In this document: positions 55,336 through 64,000 of the stretch, one piece after another
How positions within the stretch are numbered: position 1 is the stretch's first letter
Layout: each line of letters starts with the position of its first letter
NCBI GenBank assembly: GCA_018268995.1
Contig: JAFDVL010000067.1
Coordinates: forward strand, 1-64,000
Length of the DNA: 64,000 nt
Source: Acidobacteriota bacterium
GTDB lineage: Bacteria; Acidobacteriota; Blastocatellia; RBC074
Direction of reading: 5' to 3'
Translations under genes and position numbers: made by a program
Notes under the pieces: generated by a model
Seen by the model: the letters and a program-made list of their open reading frames with translations, nothing else
Databases searched by the model: none
Told to the model about the DNA's origin: nothing

Positions 55336-56319
55336 ATGCAACTCGGAATGATCGGACTTGGACGAATGGGCGCAAATATGGTGCGCCGATTGATGCGCGG
55401 TGGACACGATTGCGTCGTGTTTGATTTGAATGCCGACAACGTCAAAGCACTCGCCAGCGAAGGCGCGACGGGCGCAGAATCGCTCGACGATTTCGTGACG
55501 AAACTCAATGCGCCGCGTGCCGTTTGGATTATGGTTCCAGCGGGGAATCCGACCGAGCAAACGGTACTGAATCTGGCGGCAAAACTGAGCGCAGGCGACA
55601 TCATCATTGACGGCGGCAATTCGTTTTTCAAAGACGACGTGCGCCGTAGCAAGATGCTGGCGGAGCGCGGGATCAATTACGTTGACGTCGGCACGAGCGG
55701 CGGCATCTGGGGCTTGGAACGCGGTTATTGCATGATGATTGGCGGCCCCGCTGAAGTGGCGCAACATCTTGATCCGCTCTTTCAAACACTCGCGCCGGGC
55801 GTAGGCACAATTGAAAAAACGCCGGGTCGTGAAAATCTCAACAGCACTGCCGAACAAGGCTATTTGTACTGCGGCCCCTCTGGCGCAGGACATTTCGTCA
55901 AGATGGTTCACAACGGCATCGAATACGGTTTGATGCAGGCGTATGCCGAGGGCTTGGACATTTTCCGCAACGCCAATTCCGAAAGCCTGCCGGAAGATAT
56001 TCGCTACGATTTGAACATCGCGGACATCGCGGAACTCTGGCGGCGCGGCAGTGTCGTCGGTTCGTGGTTGTTGGATTTGACCGCGATGGCGCTCGCCGAA
56101 AATCCGTCGCTCTCGAATTACAGTGGCTTCGTGCAGGATTCCGGCGAAGGTCGTTGGACAATTCAAACGGCGATTGAGGAAGCAGTGCCTGTAGACGTGT
56201 TGGCGACGTCGTTATTCGCCCGCTTCCGTTCGCGGCAGGATCAAACCTTTGCGGACAAAGTGCTGTCGGCGATGCGCAACAAATTTGGCGGCCATATCGA
56301 ACGACCGACAGGAGGATGA
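55336..56319 (+). CDS. gnd: 6-phosphogluconate dehydrogenase, decarboxylating (short NAD-type)
   Basis: 327 residues, the short class of 6-phosphogluconate dehydrogenase (about 300 rather than 470). The Rossmann motif [17 protein letters not shown] begins the protein. The catalytic segment is [22 protein letters not shown], with its Lys. It oxidises 6-phosphogluconate to ribulose-5-phosphate and CO2. I took the ATG at 55336, preceded by AGGAGA; the earlier in-frame ATG at 55294 would translate part of the palindrome. It precedes a DUF5678/retropepsin pair and zwf. Confidence 0.93.
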   Translation: MQLGMIGLGRMGANMVRRLMRGGHDCVVFDLNADNVKALASEGATGAESLDDFVTKLNAPRAVWIMVPAGNPTEQTVLNLAAKLSAGDIIIDGGNSFFKDDVRRSKMLAERGINYVDVGTSGGIWGLERGYCMMIGGPAEVAQHLDPLFQTLAPGVGTIEKTPGRENLNSTAEQGYLYCGPSGAGHFVKMVHNGIEYGLMQAYAEGLDIFRNANSESLPEDIRYDLNIADIAELWRRGSVVGSWLLDLTAMALAENPSLSNYSGFVQDSGEGRWTIQTAIEEAVPVDVLATSLFARFRSRQDQTFADKVLSAMRNKFGGHIERPTGG

Positions 56320-56346
56320 TAAAATGCTGAGCAGGTAGGAGCCGTT

Positions 56347-56691
56347 ATGCAAGACATCACATTGGAAAGCGTTTACCAGCAAGCAAAAAAGTTGCCGCCC
56401 GAAGACCAGCAAAAATTGGTTGAGGCAATTAGCACGCGCCTGAGAAAAGCCCCGCTTGGGAAGCGCGTGCATCCCGCCGTGCCGTACAAAGATCGTTCGC
56501 GCGAGCAGCAATGGTTGCGGGAAAACAGCCATCTCTATATTGGCGAATGGCTTGCACTGGACGACGGAAAACTGGTTGCGCATGGAAAAATAGCTAAAGA
56601 GGTCTTTGCTGAAGCTCGTGCGCAGGGGTATGAACGTCCGCTGACTTTTTTTGTAGCTGATCCGGCGACTCCCGATCCTGTCATATTCTAA
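56347..56691 (+). CDS. DUF5678-family small protein
   Basis: 114 residues. The C-terminal part has the DUF5678 pattern YIGEWLALDDGKLVAHG, then EVFAEARAQGYERPLTFFV. The N-terminus (SVYQQAKKLPPEDQQKLVEA) resembles the short helical tag of small antitoxin-like proteins. It sits 28 bases after gnd and 4 bases before the protease-like gene, so the two are probably a unit. Function unknown. Confidence 0.75.
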   Translation: MQDITLESVYQQAKKLPPEDQQKLVEAISTRLRKAPLGKRVHPAVPYKDRSREQQWLRENSHLYIGEWLALDDGKLVAHGKIAKEVFAEARAQGYERPLTFFVADPATPDPVIF

Positions 56692-56695
56692 ACTT

Positions 56696-57112
56696 ATGTC
56701 CCACTCATTTCAGTTTGAGGTCGAGCATTCTTATTATTCCCGTCAGGATGGTATCTGGATACCAGCTTTTTTGACTGTTGATTCGAGAACCGTCGAATGT
56801 GAAGCCAAAGTGGATACGGGGGCAGCGTTCTGTCTTTTTCAGCGCGAATTGGCAGAGCAGCTTGGCTTACAAGTTGAAACTGGACATCTGTTACCTCTAC
56901 AAACGCTCAATAGTAATTTCAAGGCGTATGGACATGAAGTCCAACTCAGTACACTTGGGCTGGCATTTCATGTAACGGTTTACTTTGCGGAAGATTACGG
57001 GTTACCGCGCAACTTATTGGGCAGAAATGGCTGGCTGCAACAAGTCAAACTTGCTGTCGTGGATTATGAAGAAACACTTTACCTCAGCGCCTACGAACCG
57101 CTGATCCATTGA
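56696..57112 (+). CDS. Retropepsin-like aspartic protease family protein
   Basis: 138 residues. A single retropepsin-like domain is indicated by [21 protein letters not shown], where DTGA is the catalytic-type motif, and by the later [19 protein letters not shown] (matching the ILGRNGF-type region). Such single-domain proteins would have to dimerise to be active. It is separated from the DUF5678 gene by 4 bases, and its stop lies 8 bases before the zwf start. Substrate unknown. Confidence 0.78.
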   Translation: MSHSFQFEVEHSYYSRQDGIWIPAFLTVDSRTVECEAKVDTGAAFCLFQRELAEQLGLQVETGHLLPLQTLNSNFKAYGHEVQLSTLGLAFHVTVYFAEDYGLPRNLLGRNGWLQQVKLAVVDYEETLYLSAYEPLIH

Positions 57113-57120
57113 GAGACACC

Positions 57121-58650
57121 ATGACTGAAACACCCGAACAAAAACAACTTCTTGGTGAAATCGCTGATCCGTGCGTGATGGTGATCTTTGGCGCGGCGGG
57201 CGATTTGACGAAACGGAAACTGATTCCGGCGCTGTATAACCTAGCCAAAAGCAATCTGCTCTCGCGTGAATTTGCCATCGTTGGTGTGGCGCGCGATGCG
57301 TTCACGACCGAAAGCTTTCGCGCCGAAATCAGCAGCCACGCGAAAGAATACGCGACGGGCGAATTAGAGCCAGATTTGTGGGAATGGTTGGAGCGGCGAC
57401 TGCATTATGTGCAGGGCGAATTTGGCGATGCTGCGACATTTCAAGTCTTAAAGCAAACACTGGCAGAAGCGGATCGGGAACACGGCACGCACGGCAATTA
57501 TCTTTACTATTTGGCGACGCCACCGCCCTTCTTTGCAACGATCATCAAATTGCTGGGCGAATCAGGGTTGGCAAAAGAAGAGAGCGGCCAATGGCGGCGC
57601 GTGATTATTGAAAAGCCATTTGGGCGCGATCTGGATTCGGCCAAAACCCTCAATCACGACATTAAGCAATCGCTGGCAGAAAATCAGATTTATCGCATAG
57701 ATCATTACCTGGGCAAAGAAACTGTCCAGAACATTTTGGCCTTTCGTTTCAGCAATGGCATCTTCGAGCCGATTTGGAACCGCAATTTTATTGATCACGT
57801 GCAAATCACTGTTGCTGAAAGTTTGGGCGTCGAACAGCGCGGCGGATATTACGAAGGCGCGGGCGCGTTGCGCGATATGATCCCCAATCATATTTTTCAG
57901 TTGATTTCGCTGACCTGTATGGAGCCGCCAATTTCGTTTGATGCGGATGACGTGCGGGACGAAATGGCAAAAGTTCTGCACGCGATTAACCCGTTCGACC
58001 CCGAAGAAGTGCTAACGCATGCCGTTCGCGGGCAATACGATGCCGGACAACTGGGCGAACAGAAAGCGATTGCCTATCGCAGTGAAGAAAAAGTTTCTTC
58101 GACTTCCAGCACTGAAACCTTTGTTGCCTTAAAGCTTCAGCTTGATAACTGGCGCTGGGCAGATGTCCCGATTTACATTCGCACGGGCAAACGGTTGCCC
58201 CGGCGCGTGACTGAAATTGCGATTCAGTTCAAACAAGCTCCGTATCAACTCTTTCGCAAAACGAATGTCGAGAAGCTGCGCACAAATCGGCTAGTAATTC
58301 ACATCCAGCCCGACGAAGGCATCAGCCTGCGCTTCGGTGCCAAAATCCCTGGCCCGATTGTGAACCTTGGCGCAGTAAAAATGAGCTTCAATTACAAGGA
58401 TTATTTTGGCAGTACGCCCAGCACGGGCTATGAGCGTTTGATTTACGATTGCATGAACGGCGATCAGACGTTGTTCCAGCGTGCCGATATGGTCGAAGCA
58501 GGCTGGACTGTCGTTGATCCGATTCTTGATGTCTGGCAAGCCTTGCCGCCACGAGCTTTTCCAAATTACGCCTCTGGAACGTGGGGGCCAAAAGAAGCCA
58601 ATGAATTGTTGGCGCGGGATGGGCGACAGTGGCGAGAGATTGGAGAATAA
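57121..58650 (+). CDS. zwf: Glucose-6-phosphate 1-dehydrogenase
   Basis: 509 residues. The nucleotide motif [20 protein letters not shown] is at the N-terminus, and [13 protein letters not shown] holds the substrate-binding and catalytic His/Lys. [11 protein letters not shown] and [12 protein letters not shown] are further family blocks. It oxidises glucose-6-phosphate to 6-phosphogluconolactone, feeding gnd. The ATG at 57121 suits the family; an in-frame TTG at 57109 is also possible. With pgi and gnd it gives a pentose-phosphate entry block, without an obvious lactonase gene. Confidence 0.95.
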   Translation: MTETPEQKQLLGEIADPCVMVIFGAAGDLTKRKLIPALYNLAKSNLLSREFAIVGVARDAFTTESFRAEISSHAKEYATGELEPDLWEWLERRLHYVQGEFGDAATFQVLKQTLAEADREHGTHGNYLYYLATPPPFFATIIKLLGESGLAKEESGQWRRVIIEKPFGRDLDSAKTLNHDIKQSLAENQIYRIDHYLGKETVQNILAFRFSNGIFEPIWNRNFIDHVQITVAESLGVEQRGGYYEGAGALRDMIPNHIFQLISLTCMEPPISFDADDVRDEMAKVLHAINPFDPEEVLTHAVRGQYDAGQLGEQKAIAYRSEEKVSSTSSTETFVALKLQLDNWRWADVPIYIRTGKRLPRRVTEIAIQFKQAPYQLFRKTNVEKLRTNRLVIHIQPDEGISLRFGAKIPGPIVNLGAVKMSFNYKDYFGSTPSTGYERLIYDCMNGDQTLFQRADMVEAGWTVVDPILDVWQALPPRAFPNYASGTWGPKEANELLARDGRQWREIGE

Positions 58651-58788
58651 ACCAGAATCCTCACGACTTTACGTAAGATCAGGTAGTTGCGCGGACTTTG
58701 TTCCTGTGCCATCATCCCTCGCTTAGCGGCTGAATCATTTCTAGCAATGTAGGTGTGGCTTATCCCACAATTTCCATAAGGAGACCCA

Positions 58789-59385
58789 ATGAAACAAAGG
58801 ATTAACGCGCTGCGTTATTTGGTAAGCGCAATGGCGATCAGCTGTGCCTTATCTCTGGTCAGCTTTGCGCAGGCTACCGCTGGCAATCAACAAAAAACCG
58901 CGACTCCGCCGAAAGAATGGCCGACAGATCGTGTTGGCGGTTTAATTGCCGAATGGACGCGCGCCAAAAACTGGACGAAGGAATACATTGATAAAATGCC
59001 GGAAGAGGGAATGAGCTTTAAGCCCGTCCCGGAAGTCCGCAGCTTTGCCGAACAAATGTTGCATCTGGCCAGCGCGAATTTCTTTTACGGTGTGCGTGGC
59101 ACAGGCGCAACCAATCCTTATCAAGGCAAGAATTTGGAAAAGATGGATGAGTTCAAAAATAAGGCAGGGCTGACCAAAGTTGTGATGGAAAGCTATGACT
59201 TCGTGATCAACTCCATCAAAGCGATGGACGCGGCCAAACTAGAAGAGCGTAGCGTCGCACGTGGGATGAATATTCCTCGATCAGAATTTTTAGTGATGGG
59301 CTTTGAGCATCAATCTCATCACCGTGGACAGACCACAATTTACCTGCGAATGAAAGGCGTCACGCCGCCACCAGAACCATTTTAA
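58789..59385 (+). CDS. Exported DinB-family protein (copy 1)
   Basis: 198 residues with a signal peptide (LVSAMAISCALSLVSFAQA). The DinB/YfiT-like four-helix domain carries metal-ligand His residues in AEQMLHLASANFF (about residue 90) and GFEHQSHHRGQTTIYLRMKG (C-terminal). The family binds divalent metal; some members are thiol-dependent transferases. Export is unusual for DinB. A strong site, AAGGAGA, precedes the start. A diverged copy follows after 14 bases. Confidence 0.83.
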   Translation: MKQRINALRYLVSAMAISCALSLVSFAQATAGNQQKTATPPKEWPTDRVGGLIAEWTRAKNWTKEYIDKMPEEGMSFKPVPEVRSFAEQMLHLASANFFYGVRGTGATNPYQGKNLEKMDEFKNKAGLTKVVMESYDFVINSIKAMDAAKLEERSVARGMNIPRSEFLVMGFEHQSHHRGQTTIYLRMKGVTPPPEPF

Positions 59386-59399
59386 GAAGGAGAATCACT

Positions 59400-60020
59400 G
59401 TGAAGGAAAGAATCAACTTACTTCGATACCTTGTTAGCACTTTGGCCGTGAGCGTTGCCTGCTCAATGGTGAGCTTGGCTCAAGTGACAGCTCCGGCTGC
59501 CAATAAAGCAATCGCTGCGCAAGCCACCGCGAATAAGGCAATGGAAGATTGGCGAACAAAAATGATCGCCGATTGGACACGGGCCAAGGATTACACCAAA
59601 GAATATTTGGACGCGATGCCGGAAGATGGTACGAACTACAAGCCGAACGCGCAGGACAAAGATCAGCGCAGCTTCGCCGAACAAATGCTGCATTTTACGG
59701 CAGCCAATTTTATGTTTGCTTCGTTAGCGACAGGCGCAGCCAATCCATATCAAGGGAAAAACCTGGAAAAGATGGATGAATACAAGACAAAGGCTGCTTT
59801 GAGTAAGGTCGTGCTGGAAAGCTACGATTTTATGATCGCAGCGGTGAAGAACTTTGATTTATCAAAAGCGAACGAACCGCTCAAACTGTTCAATCGCTTC
59901 GATTCCACCCGCAGTGGTGTGATTGCGGCTGCTTTTGAGCATCAAACACATCATCGTGGCCAAACGACTGTTTACATCCGAATGAAGGGCGTGAAGCCAC
60001 CACAGGAAAGACTTTTCTGA
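59400..60020 (+). CDS. Exported DinB-family protein (copy 2)
   Basis: 206 residues with a GTG start and AAGGAGAA upstream. It is clearly paralogous to the preceding gene: signal peptide (LVSTLAVSVACSMVSLAQV), AEQMLHFTAANFM and AFEHQTHHRGQTTVYIRMKG. The tandem arrangement points to a recent duplication, with diverged middle regions. The stop is immediately followed by palindrome 11. Confidence 0.83.
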   Translation: MKERINLLRYLVSTLAVSVACSMVSLAQVTAPAANKAIAAQATANKAMEDWRTKMIADWTRAKDYTKEYLDAMPEDGTNYKPNAQDKDQRSFAEQMLHFTAANFMFASLATGAANPYQGKNLEKMDEYKTKAALSKVVLESYDFMIAAVKNFDLSKANEPLKLFNRFDSTRSGVIAAAFEHQTHHRGQTTVYIRMKGVKPPQERLF

Positions 60021-60021
60021 A

Positions 60022-60088
60022 GGATGAACGCGGAACGCTGAAGGATGAATGAAATTAAGATTCATCGCTCACTGTTCTGCCTTCATCC
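60022..60088. repeat. Word-array palindrome 11 (GGATGAA words)
   Basis: The left arm 60022-60049 contains GGATGAA at both ends, with GCGGAACGC between. The right arm 60061-60088 is complementary in 21 of 28 positions. It starts one base after the DinB copy 2 stop and ends 8 bases before the queE start. The arms are less exact than at other loci, so it may be older. Confidence 0.65.
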
Positions 60089-60096
60089 TTTTGTGT

Positions 60097-60738
60097 ATGC
60101 GAATCACTGAAATTTTTTACTCCATTCAGGGCGAGTCCTCTTACGCGGGCTTGCCTTGTGTGTTTGTGCGGCTGACGTGGTGCAATTTGCGCTGTACGTG
60201 GTGCGATAGCGAATACACGTTCAAAGGCGGCACGGAAATGAGTATTGTCGAAGTGATGGAAAAAGTTCGCAGCTACGATTGTAAGTTAGTGGAAATTACT
60301 GGCGGCGAACCGCTGGTGCAAAAACGTGAATGCTGCGAATTGGTCACACAGCTTTGCGATGAAGGCTATCAAGTGCTGATCGAAACGAGCGGCAGCCTGG
60401 ATGCTCGTGTGCTGGATGCACGTGCAATTAAAATTCTGGATGTGAAATGCCCCGGCAGCGGCGAGGCGAAGCATAATTTCTGGGCAAATCTTGAAGGCCT
60501 CAACCCGCGCGATGAAATCAAGTTTGTGATTAAAGACCGCGCTGATTTTGACTACGCGCTGGAGGTCATAAATAAATATGCGCTCAATCAGCGTGAACCG
60601 CACGTGCTGATGTCGCCGGTTTGGGGCGCAGTGGAGTGGAAAGAGTTAGCCGCTTGGATCTTGCATGCTGGCGTCCGCGCACGCATGCAATTGCAACTGC
60701 ACAAACTGATTTGGGGTGCGGATACGATTGGAGTATAA
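60097..60738 (+). CDS. queE: 7-carboxy-7-deazaguanine synthase
   Basis: 213 residues. This radical-SAM enzyme makes 7-carboxy-7-deazaguanine in queuosine-precursor synthesis. The ITEIFYSIQGESSYAG start is typical. The iron-sulfur ligands are in WCNLRCTWC (Cys-x3-Cys-x2-Cys), and VEITGGEPLVQ is the GGEP motif. I used the ATG at 60097 because the in-frame ATG at 60049 would translate palindrome 11. queC follows after 6 bases. Confidence 0.95.
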   Translation: MRITEIFYSIQGESSYAGLPCVFVRLTWCNLRCTWCDSEYTFKGGTEMSIVEVMEKVRSYDCKLVEITGGEPLVQKRECCELVTQLCDEGYQVLIETSGSLDARVLDARAIKILDVKCPGSGEAKHNFWANLEGLNPRDEIKFVIKDRADFDYALEVINKYALNQREPHVLMSPVWGAVEWKELAAWILHAGVRARMQLQLHKLIWGADTIGV

Positions 60739-60744
60739 GCAGAA

Positions 60745-61419
60745 ATGTTAGCGATAGTTTTAGCGAGTGGCGGGATGGATAGTTGTGTGACCACGGCGAT
60801 TGCTGCCCACGAATCAAGTGAGATCGCAATGCTGCACGTCAGCTATGGGCAACGCACGGAACAACGCGAACAGCAGGCATTTAACGGAATCGCTGATTTT
60901 TATGGTGTAACCAGACGACTGGTTACCAGCATCGCGCATCTCGCACAAATTGGCGGGTCTTCGCTGACGGACAAAAACATTGAAGTGACTCGCGCGAATC
61001 TTGCATCCACAGAGATTCCCACTTCGTATGTGCCATTTCGCAATGCGCATCTACTCTCCATTGCTACCAGCTGGGCGGAAGTCATCGGAGCTACCCGCAT
61101 TTACATTGGCGCAGTGACAGAAGATAGTTCCGGGTATCCTGACTGTCGTCCTGAATTTTATGAAGCCTTCAATCGCGTGATTGAAGTTGGCACGAAGCCG
61201 GAAACGCGAATCAAAATCGTTACGCCAGTGATCACGATGAAGAAAAGTGAAATCATTCAACGCGGCCTTCATCTTAATGCGCCATTACATTTGACGTGGT
61301 CGTGTTACCAGGCAGAAGATAAAGCCTGTGGTATTTGCGATAGTTGCGCACTTCGGTTGCGTGGGTTCCGGGAAGCCGGTGTGTCAGATCCAATTTCGTA
61401 TGCGACGCCAGCGATTTGA
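60745..61419 (+). CDS. queC: 7-cyano-7-deazaguanine synthase
   Basis: 224 residues of the PP-loop ATPase family. [10 protein letters not shown] is the pyrophosphatase loop, [13 protein letters not shown] and [19 protein letters not shown] are QueC segments, and [15 protein letters not shown] holds the zinc-binding Cys. It converts the queE product to preQ0. No queD or queF is adjacent. The product could feed queuosine in tRNA. Confidence 0.95.
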   Translation: MLAIVLASGGMDSCVTTAIAAHESSEIAMLHVSYGQRTEQREQQAFNGIADFYGVTRRLVTSIAHLAQIGGSSLTDKNIEVTRANLASTEIPTSYVPFRNAHLLSIATSWAEVIGATRIYIGAVTEDSSGYPDCRPEFYEAFNRVIEVGTKPETRIKIVTPVITMKKSEIIQRGLHLNAPLHLTWSCYQAEDKACGICDSCALRLRGFREAGVSDPISYATPAI

Positions 61420-61572
61420 AATCTGCTTTCCTGCTGCATTACAATTCATTTTACCTTGCACGCAACCAGTTTTATTTTTATCTACATCTAAGCGGCGCAC
61501 TCAGGGCAATGTGAGCGTGAGATTCGCGCTAGTAGCAGTTGTGATATTTCCACCATCAATCGGAGGACATCT

Positions 61573-62892
61573 ATGAAGATCAAATTATTAGTTTTCGCCA
61601 TCCTGCTTGTAGCTTTCACCGCAGTTGGCGCTTTCGCTCAGGTCGGGCGCATGGAAGGCGAAGTTAAGAAACGCGGAACGACTGAAACGATTCCCAATGC
61701 AGAAGTGCAAATTCACCGCAATGACATTAAATGGAGTGCAACTCTCAAAACCGACAAAAAAGGTAAATTCATTCACGCTGGTATCCAATACGGCGGAACC
61801 TATACGATCATTGTCAGTGCTGATGGCTTTGCTCCCGCTTTCTCAACTGGACACAAACCAGATCAACCGATCCCCGCGTTTGAACTTGATCCGGGCGATG
61901 GCAAGAAACTGACGATTGAAGAAGTCCGCGCTGCTGCTGGCAAAGGGCCGGGTGCTGGTGCCCCCGGTGCCGCAAACGCTTCTGGCGCTAAGCCCGCCGC
62001 CGCGGCTGGCCCCTCGAAGAAAGAGCTTGAGGAGTACAACAAGAAAGTAGAAGAAGTCAAAAAGAAGAATACCAAGATCGAAGAAGATAACAAGGCGATG
62101 ACGACGGCGCTTGAGACCGGCAAGGCTGCCTTTAATAACAAAGATTACAATACTGCCGTCACCGAATTCGATAAGGGCATTGCCATTGATCCTGAGCAGA
62201 ATGTCTTTTGGTATTTCAAAGGGTTAACACTTTACAATCGTGGCGTTACTAAGCTTAACGATAGTGTAAAGCCGGAAATGAAAGACCAGATACAATCTTT
62301 GCGTGATGCTGCAAAGACTGATTTTACCGACGCGATCACGAATGCCACCAAAGCGGTTACTTTGTTAGATGCACAGAGTGCTGCGGACCCTGCGAAGGCT
62401 GCACAAAATAAGGCTAATAAGGCTGCCTACGTAAAGGTTAAAGCTGATGCCGCCTCTTTGTTGGGCCGTCGGTTCAGCGATGCTGCAATGGCAGATGCTG
62501 CAAACAAGGATTATGCTGCTGTTGCGGAATTGACAGATGATCCGGCACTAAAGAAAAAATATCTGTTTACTGGCGCTGAAACCTTACGAGAAGCAGGGAG
62601 TGTGGATGCCGCTGTGACTGCTTACAAGGCAATCATTGAACTTGATCCTAATTTTGCCGAAGCTTACTACGGCATAGGTCTCTCTTACTTTGGTAACGAA
62701 AAGACTTTCCAGGATGGAGCGAACTATCTACAATTTTTCATTGATAAAGCTCCAGCTACTGATCCTCGCGTTGCTGAAGCTAAAGGCGTGATTGCTTCGC
62801 TGAACGTCAAGCCTTCTGCAGATGCCCTGAAAGTTCTCAAGAAAGAGGCTGATACCAAGGCGAAGGCCGCACCTGCAAAAAAGAAGAACTAA
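61573..62892 (+). CDS. Secreted TPR-repeat protein with carboxypeptidase-regulatory-like domain
   Basis: 439 residues. A signal peptide (LLVFAILLVAFTAVGAFAQ) is followed by a beta-sandwich (about 25-95; EGEVKKRGTTETIPNAEVQI), then a Pro/Ala-rich linker and coiled coil (about 150-185; Lys/Glu-rich), then TPR-like helices from about 190 (AAFNNKDYNTAVTEFDKGIA) and a C-terminal pair around residue 355. The last residues are Lys/Ala-rich. Probably a periplasmic protein-interaction scaffold. A hairpin terminator follows. Confidence 0.82.
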   Translation: MKIKLLVFAILLVAFTAVGAFAQVGRMEGEVKKRGTTETIPNAEVQIHRNDIKWSATLKTDKKGKFIHAGIQYGGTYTIIVSADGFAPAFSTGHKPDQPIPAFELDPGDGKKLTIEEVRAAAGKGPGAGAPGAANASGAKPAAAAGPSKKELEEYNKKVEEVKKKNTKIEEDNKAMTTALETGKAAFNNKDYNTAVTEFDKGIAIDPEQNVFWYFKGLTLYNRGVTKLNDSVKPEMKDQIQSLRDAAKTDFTDAITNATKAVTLLDAQSAADPAKAAQNKANKAAYVKVKADAASLLGRRFSDAAMADAANKDYAAVAELTDDPALKKKYLFTGAETLREAGSVDAAVTAYKAIIELDPNFAEAYYGIGLSYFGNEKTFQDGANYLQFFIDKAPATDPRVAEAKGVIASLNVKPSADALKVLKKEADTKAKAAPAKKKN

Positions 62893-62920
62893 GATTATCC
62901 TGATTTTAATGTGAACATTG

Positions 62921-62950
62921 GAGGCGAAGTGACGCAAATCACTTCGCCTC
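62921..62950 (+). terminator. Rho-independent-like terminator after the TPR gene
   Basis: GAGGCGAAGTGA (62921-62932) and TCACTTCGCCTC (62939-62950) are a perfect 12-base stem with a 6-base loop, followed by a short T-rich run. It lies 29 bases after the TPR-protein stop. Unlike the word arrays, its arms show no internal repetition. Confidence 0.8.
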
Positions 62951-63052
62951 TAATGCGTTTTAGGGCATAATGCCTTCTGTCCTTACCGTAAGCGGTCTAT
63001 GATGCTGATGTCTGGTGATAGTAATTAATCCCCTAACTAGACAAGGAAAAAT

Positions 63053-64000
63053 ATGCCTCTTAATTTCCGCCCCTTTCGTGGTTTGATCGTATTTCTTTTA
63101 TTGGGTGGGCTTGTCTCTCCGCTCGTTGCTGACAGAAAAAACAAATCAGCAGCAGCGGAAGTAAGGTCTAAGACCAAAAACACCCTAACGCAAAAAACTG
63201 ATCCCAAACAACAAGCCAAAGCTGGTTCACGCAAGGAAAAAGAAGATCGTACTAAGCTCGCGAAGAAGGCCGAAGAAAGTAAGAACCAGAAGAATCGTGG
63301 TAAGCAGGTAGAAAAATTAGCTGCTAAGCAGGGCACAGGAAAATCAACTGATAAGTTGCGAGGCAAAGAAACGCTTGCCAGGCGCGAAGCCGAGAAGAAG
63401 AACGAAAAAACGAAAGACCGTCTTGCCCGACGTGAAGAAGAGAAAAAAACGGGCCGGAAAAAAGAAGATGCCTTAGCGAAAAAAACATTACCTGAAAAAG
63501 ATACAAAGCAGGCAAAGGTAGCTAAAGAATCAGAACTCGCTACAACAAAAGCCAAATTAGCCGCTAAGAATGCTAGCTCTGAAACTAAGGCTCCAGCCAA
63601 AAGCGCTCCGAGTGATAAAAAACGAGACGGTGCAGGGCAGGAAAAAAACTCCACTAACTCCAGATTGACGGTTAGCTCAGCGCGGAATTCGCCCTATCCT
63701 GGTGAAGAGAAAATCAAGGAACTGCCCTCCAGCAAATTTACTTTGCGTCCGGTGGCCAAAGTCGCTTCCAAAGTAGAACTGAAATTCAGTATTGCACGCG
63801 CTGCCGCAATCACTTCTTTTGACCCTCCTCCCCCTCGCGATAATGGGCCGGATGTCATTGATGTGATAGAACACGACTCCCCTGAAACTACCAGATTGGA
63901 CGCCCTATTTCGTTCTGAAATGAAGTCGGTGCAGTATTCTTCTGCTCCCAGTATTTCGCACAAGAAATTAGATGTGGGAAAGATGGATGAAGAGAGGATA
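63053..64000 (+). CDS. Secreted Lys/Glu/Ala-rich protein, 3'-truncated by window edge
   Basis: 316 residues are visible and the frame is still open at the window end. A hydrophobic leader (LIVFLLLGGLVSPLVA) is followed by about 170 residues of low-complexity, very basic and highly charged sequence (Lys/Arg/Glu/Ala). A more ordinary part starts near residue 205 (LTVSSARNSPYPGEEKIKEL) and includes a Pro stretch (FDPPPPRDNG) and VIDVIEHDSPETTRLD. The low-complexity part may span the periplasm or cell wall. I do not recognise the C-terminal family. Confidence 0.7.
   Translation, partial: MPLNFRPFRGLIVFLLLGGLVSPLVADRKNKSAAAEVRSKTKNTLTQKTDPKQQAKAGSRKEKEDRTKLAKKAEESKNQKNRGKQVEKLAAKQGTGKSTDKLRGKETLARREAEKKNEKTKDRLARREEEKKTGRKKEDALAKKTLPEKDTKQAKVAKESELATTKAKLAAKNASSETKAPAKSAPSDKKRDGAGQEKNSTNSRLTVSSARNSPYPGEEKIKELPSSKFTLRPVAKVASKVELKFSIARAAAITSFDPPPPRDNGPDVIDVIEHDSPETTRLDALFRSEMKSVQYSSAPSISHKKLDVGKMDEERI

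Noticed and set aside
60097-61419. queE-queC as part of a 7-deazaguanine DNA-modification island
   Set aside because: No dpd-type genes or restriction genes are near. A tRNA queuosine-precursor role is the simpler reading.
62921-62950. Another member of the word-array family
   Set aside because: A perfect 12-base stem with a 6-base loop, but no repeated word inside the arms; it fits an ordinary terminator.
63037-63654. Ser/Phe-rich open frame on the minus strand at the right end
   Set aside because: It mirrors the Lys/Glu-rich + strand gene, which has a leader peptide; low-complexity codons create the open antisense frame.

Overview
The window reads as chromosome from a Gram-negative environmental bacterium, most likely an Acidobacteriota member and possibly Blastocatellia-like. 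This is inferred from gene content, not from a marker gene. A large secreted VWFA-related protein of the kind typical of Acidobacteria sits beside a DUF1549/DUF1553 plus DUF1501 pair, secreted DinB-fold proteins, NHL and CAP proteins, and a periplasmic MsrPQ repair system. Base composition looks moderate (about half GC by eye). I saw no rRNA, tRNA, CRISPR array, transposase or phage gene.

Layout. 1-16.2 kb is a surface-polysaccharide cluster on the + strand: GDP-fucose synthesis (gmd, fcl), two WecA/MraY-like initiating transferases, a flippase, an O-antigen polymerase-like protein, four family 4 and one family 2 glycosyltransferases, an FkbM methyltransferase and a WcaF-like acetyltransferase, with an LhgO-like oxidase between the two initiating transferases. 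16.2-20.8 kb holds a YkgJ-like protein and a peptide-type ABC importer (lipoprotein and two permeases, no ATPases). 20.9-34.5 kb is mostly secreted proteins (VWA, NHL, CAP, DUF1549, DUF1501, two DUF3857-transglutaminases) with two frameshifted genes. 34.8-48 kb mixes housekeeping genes: an NtrC-type regulator, M20 peptidase, Hsp70, RluA, TauE-like exporter, PfkB kinase, topA, hisA and an alpha/beta hydrolase. 48-53.5 kb holds an exported TldD/TldE-like pair and MsrPQ. 53.5-58.7 kb is a sugar-phosphate block (pgi, gnd, zwf) interrupted by a DUF5678 plus retropepsin-like pair. 58.8-64 kb has tandem DinB proteins, queE-queC, a TPR protein and a truncated lysine-rich secreted protein.

The most unusual feature is not a protein. 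At about a dozen places the gaps between genes are filled by long quasi-palindromes. Their arms are built from short near-tandem words: a constant core plus a variable suffix, with a fixed period of 7, 8, 9, 10 or 12 bases that differs between loci. The two arms of a locus are often complementary even in the variable suffixes. Several elements abut or contain stop codons, and one runs into the ends of the two permease genes. One locus carries a frameshifted GxxExxY-family gene between inverted copies of the word array, inserted between the DUF1549 and DUF1501 genes. It looks like a mobile or formerly mobile cassette, and it is my best candidate for an undescribed system.
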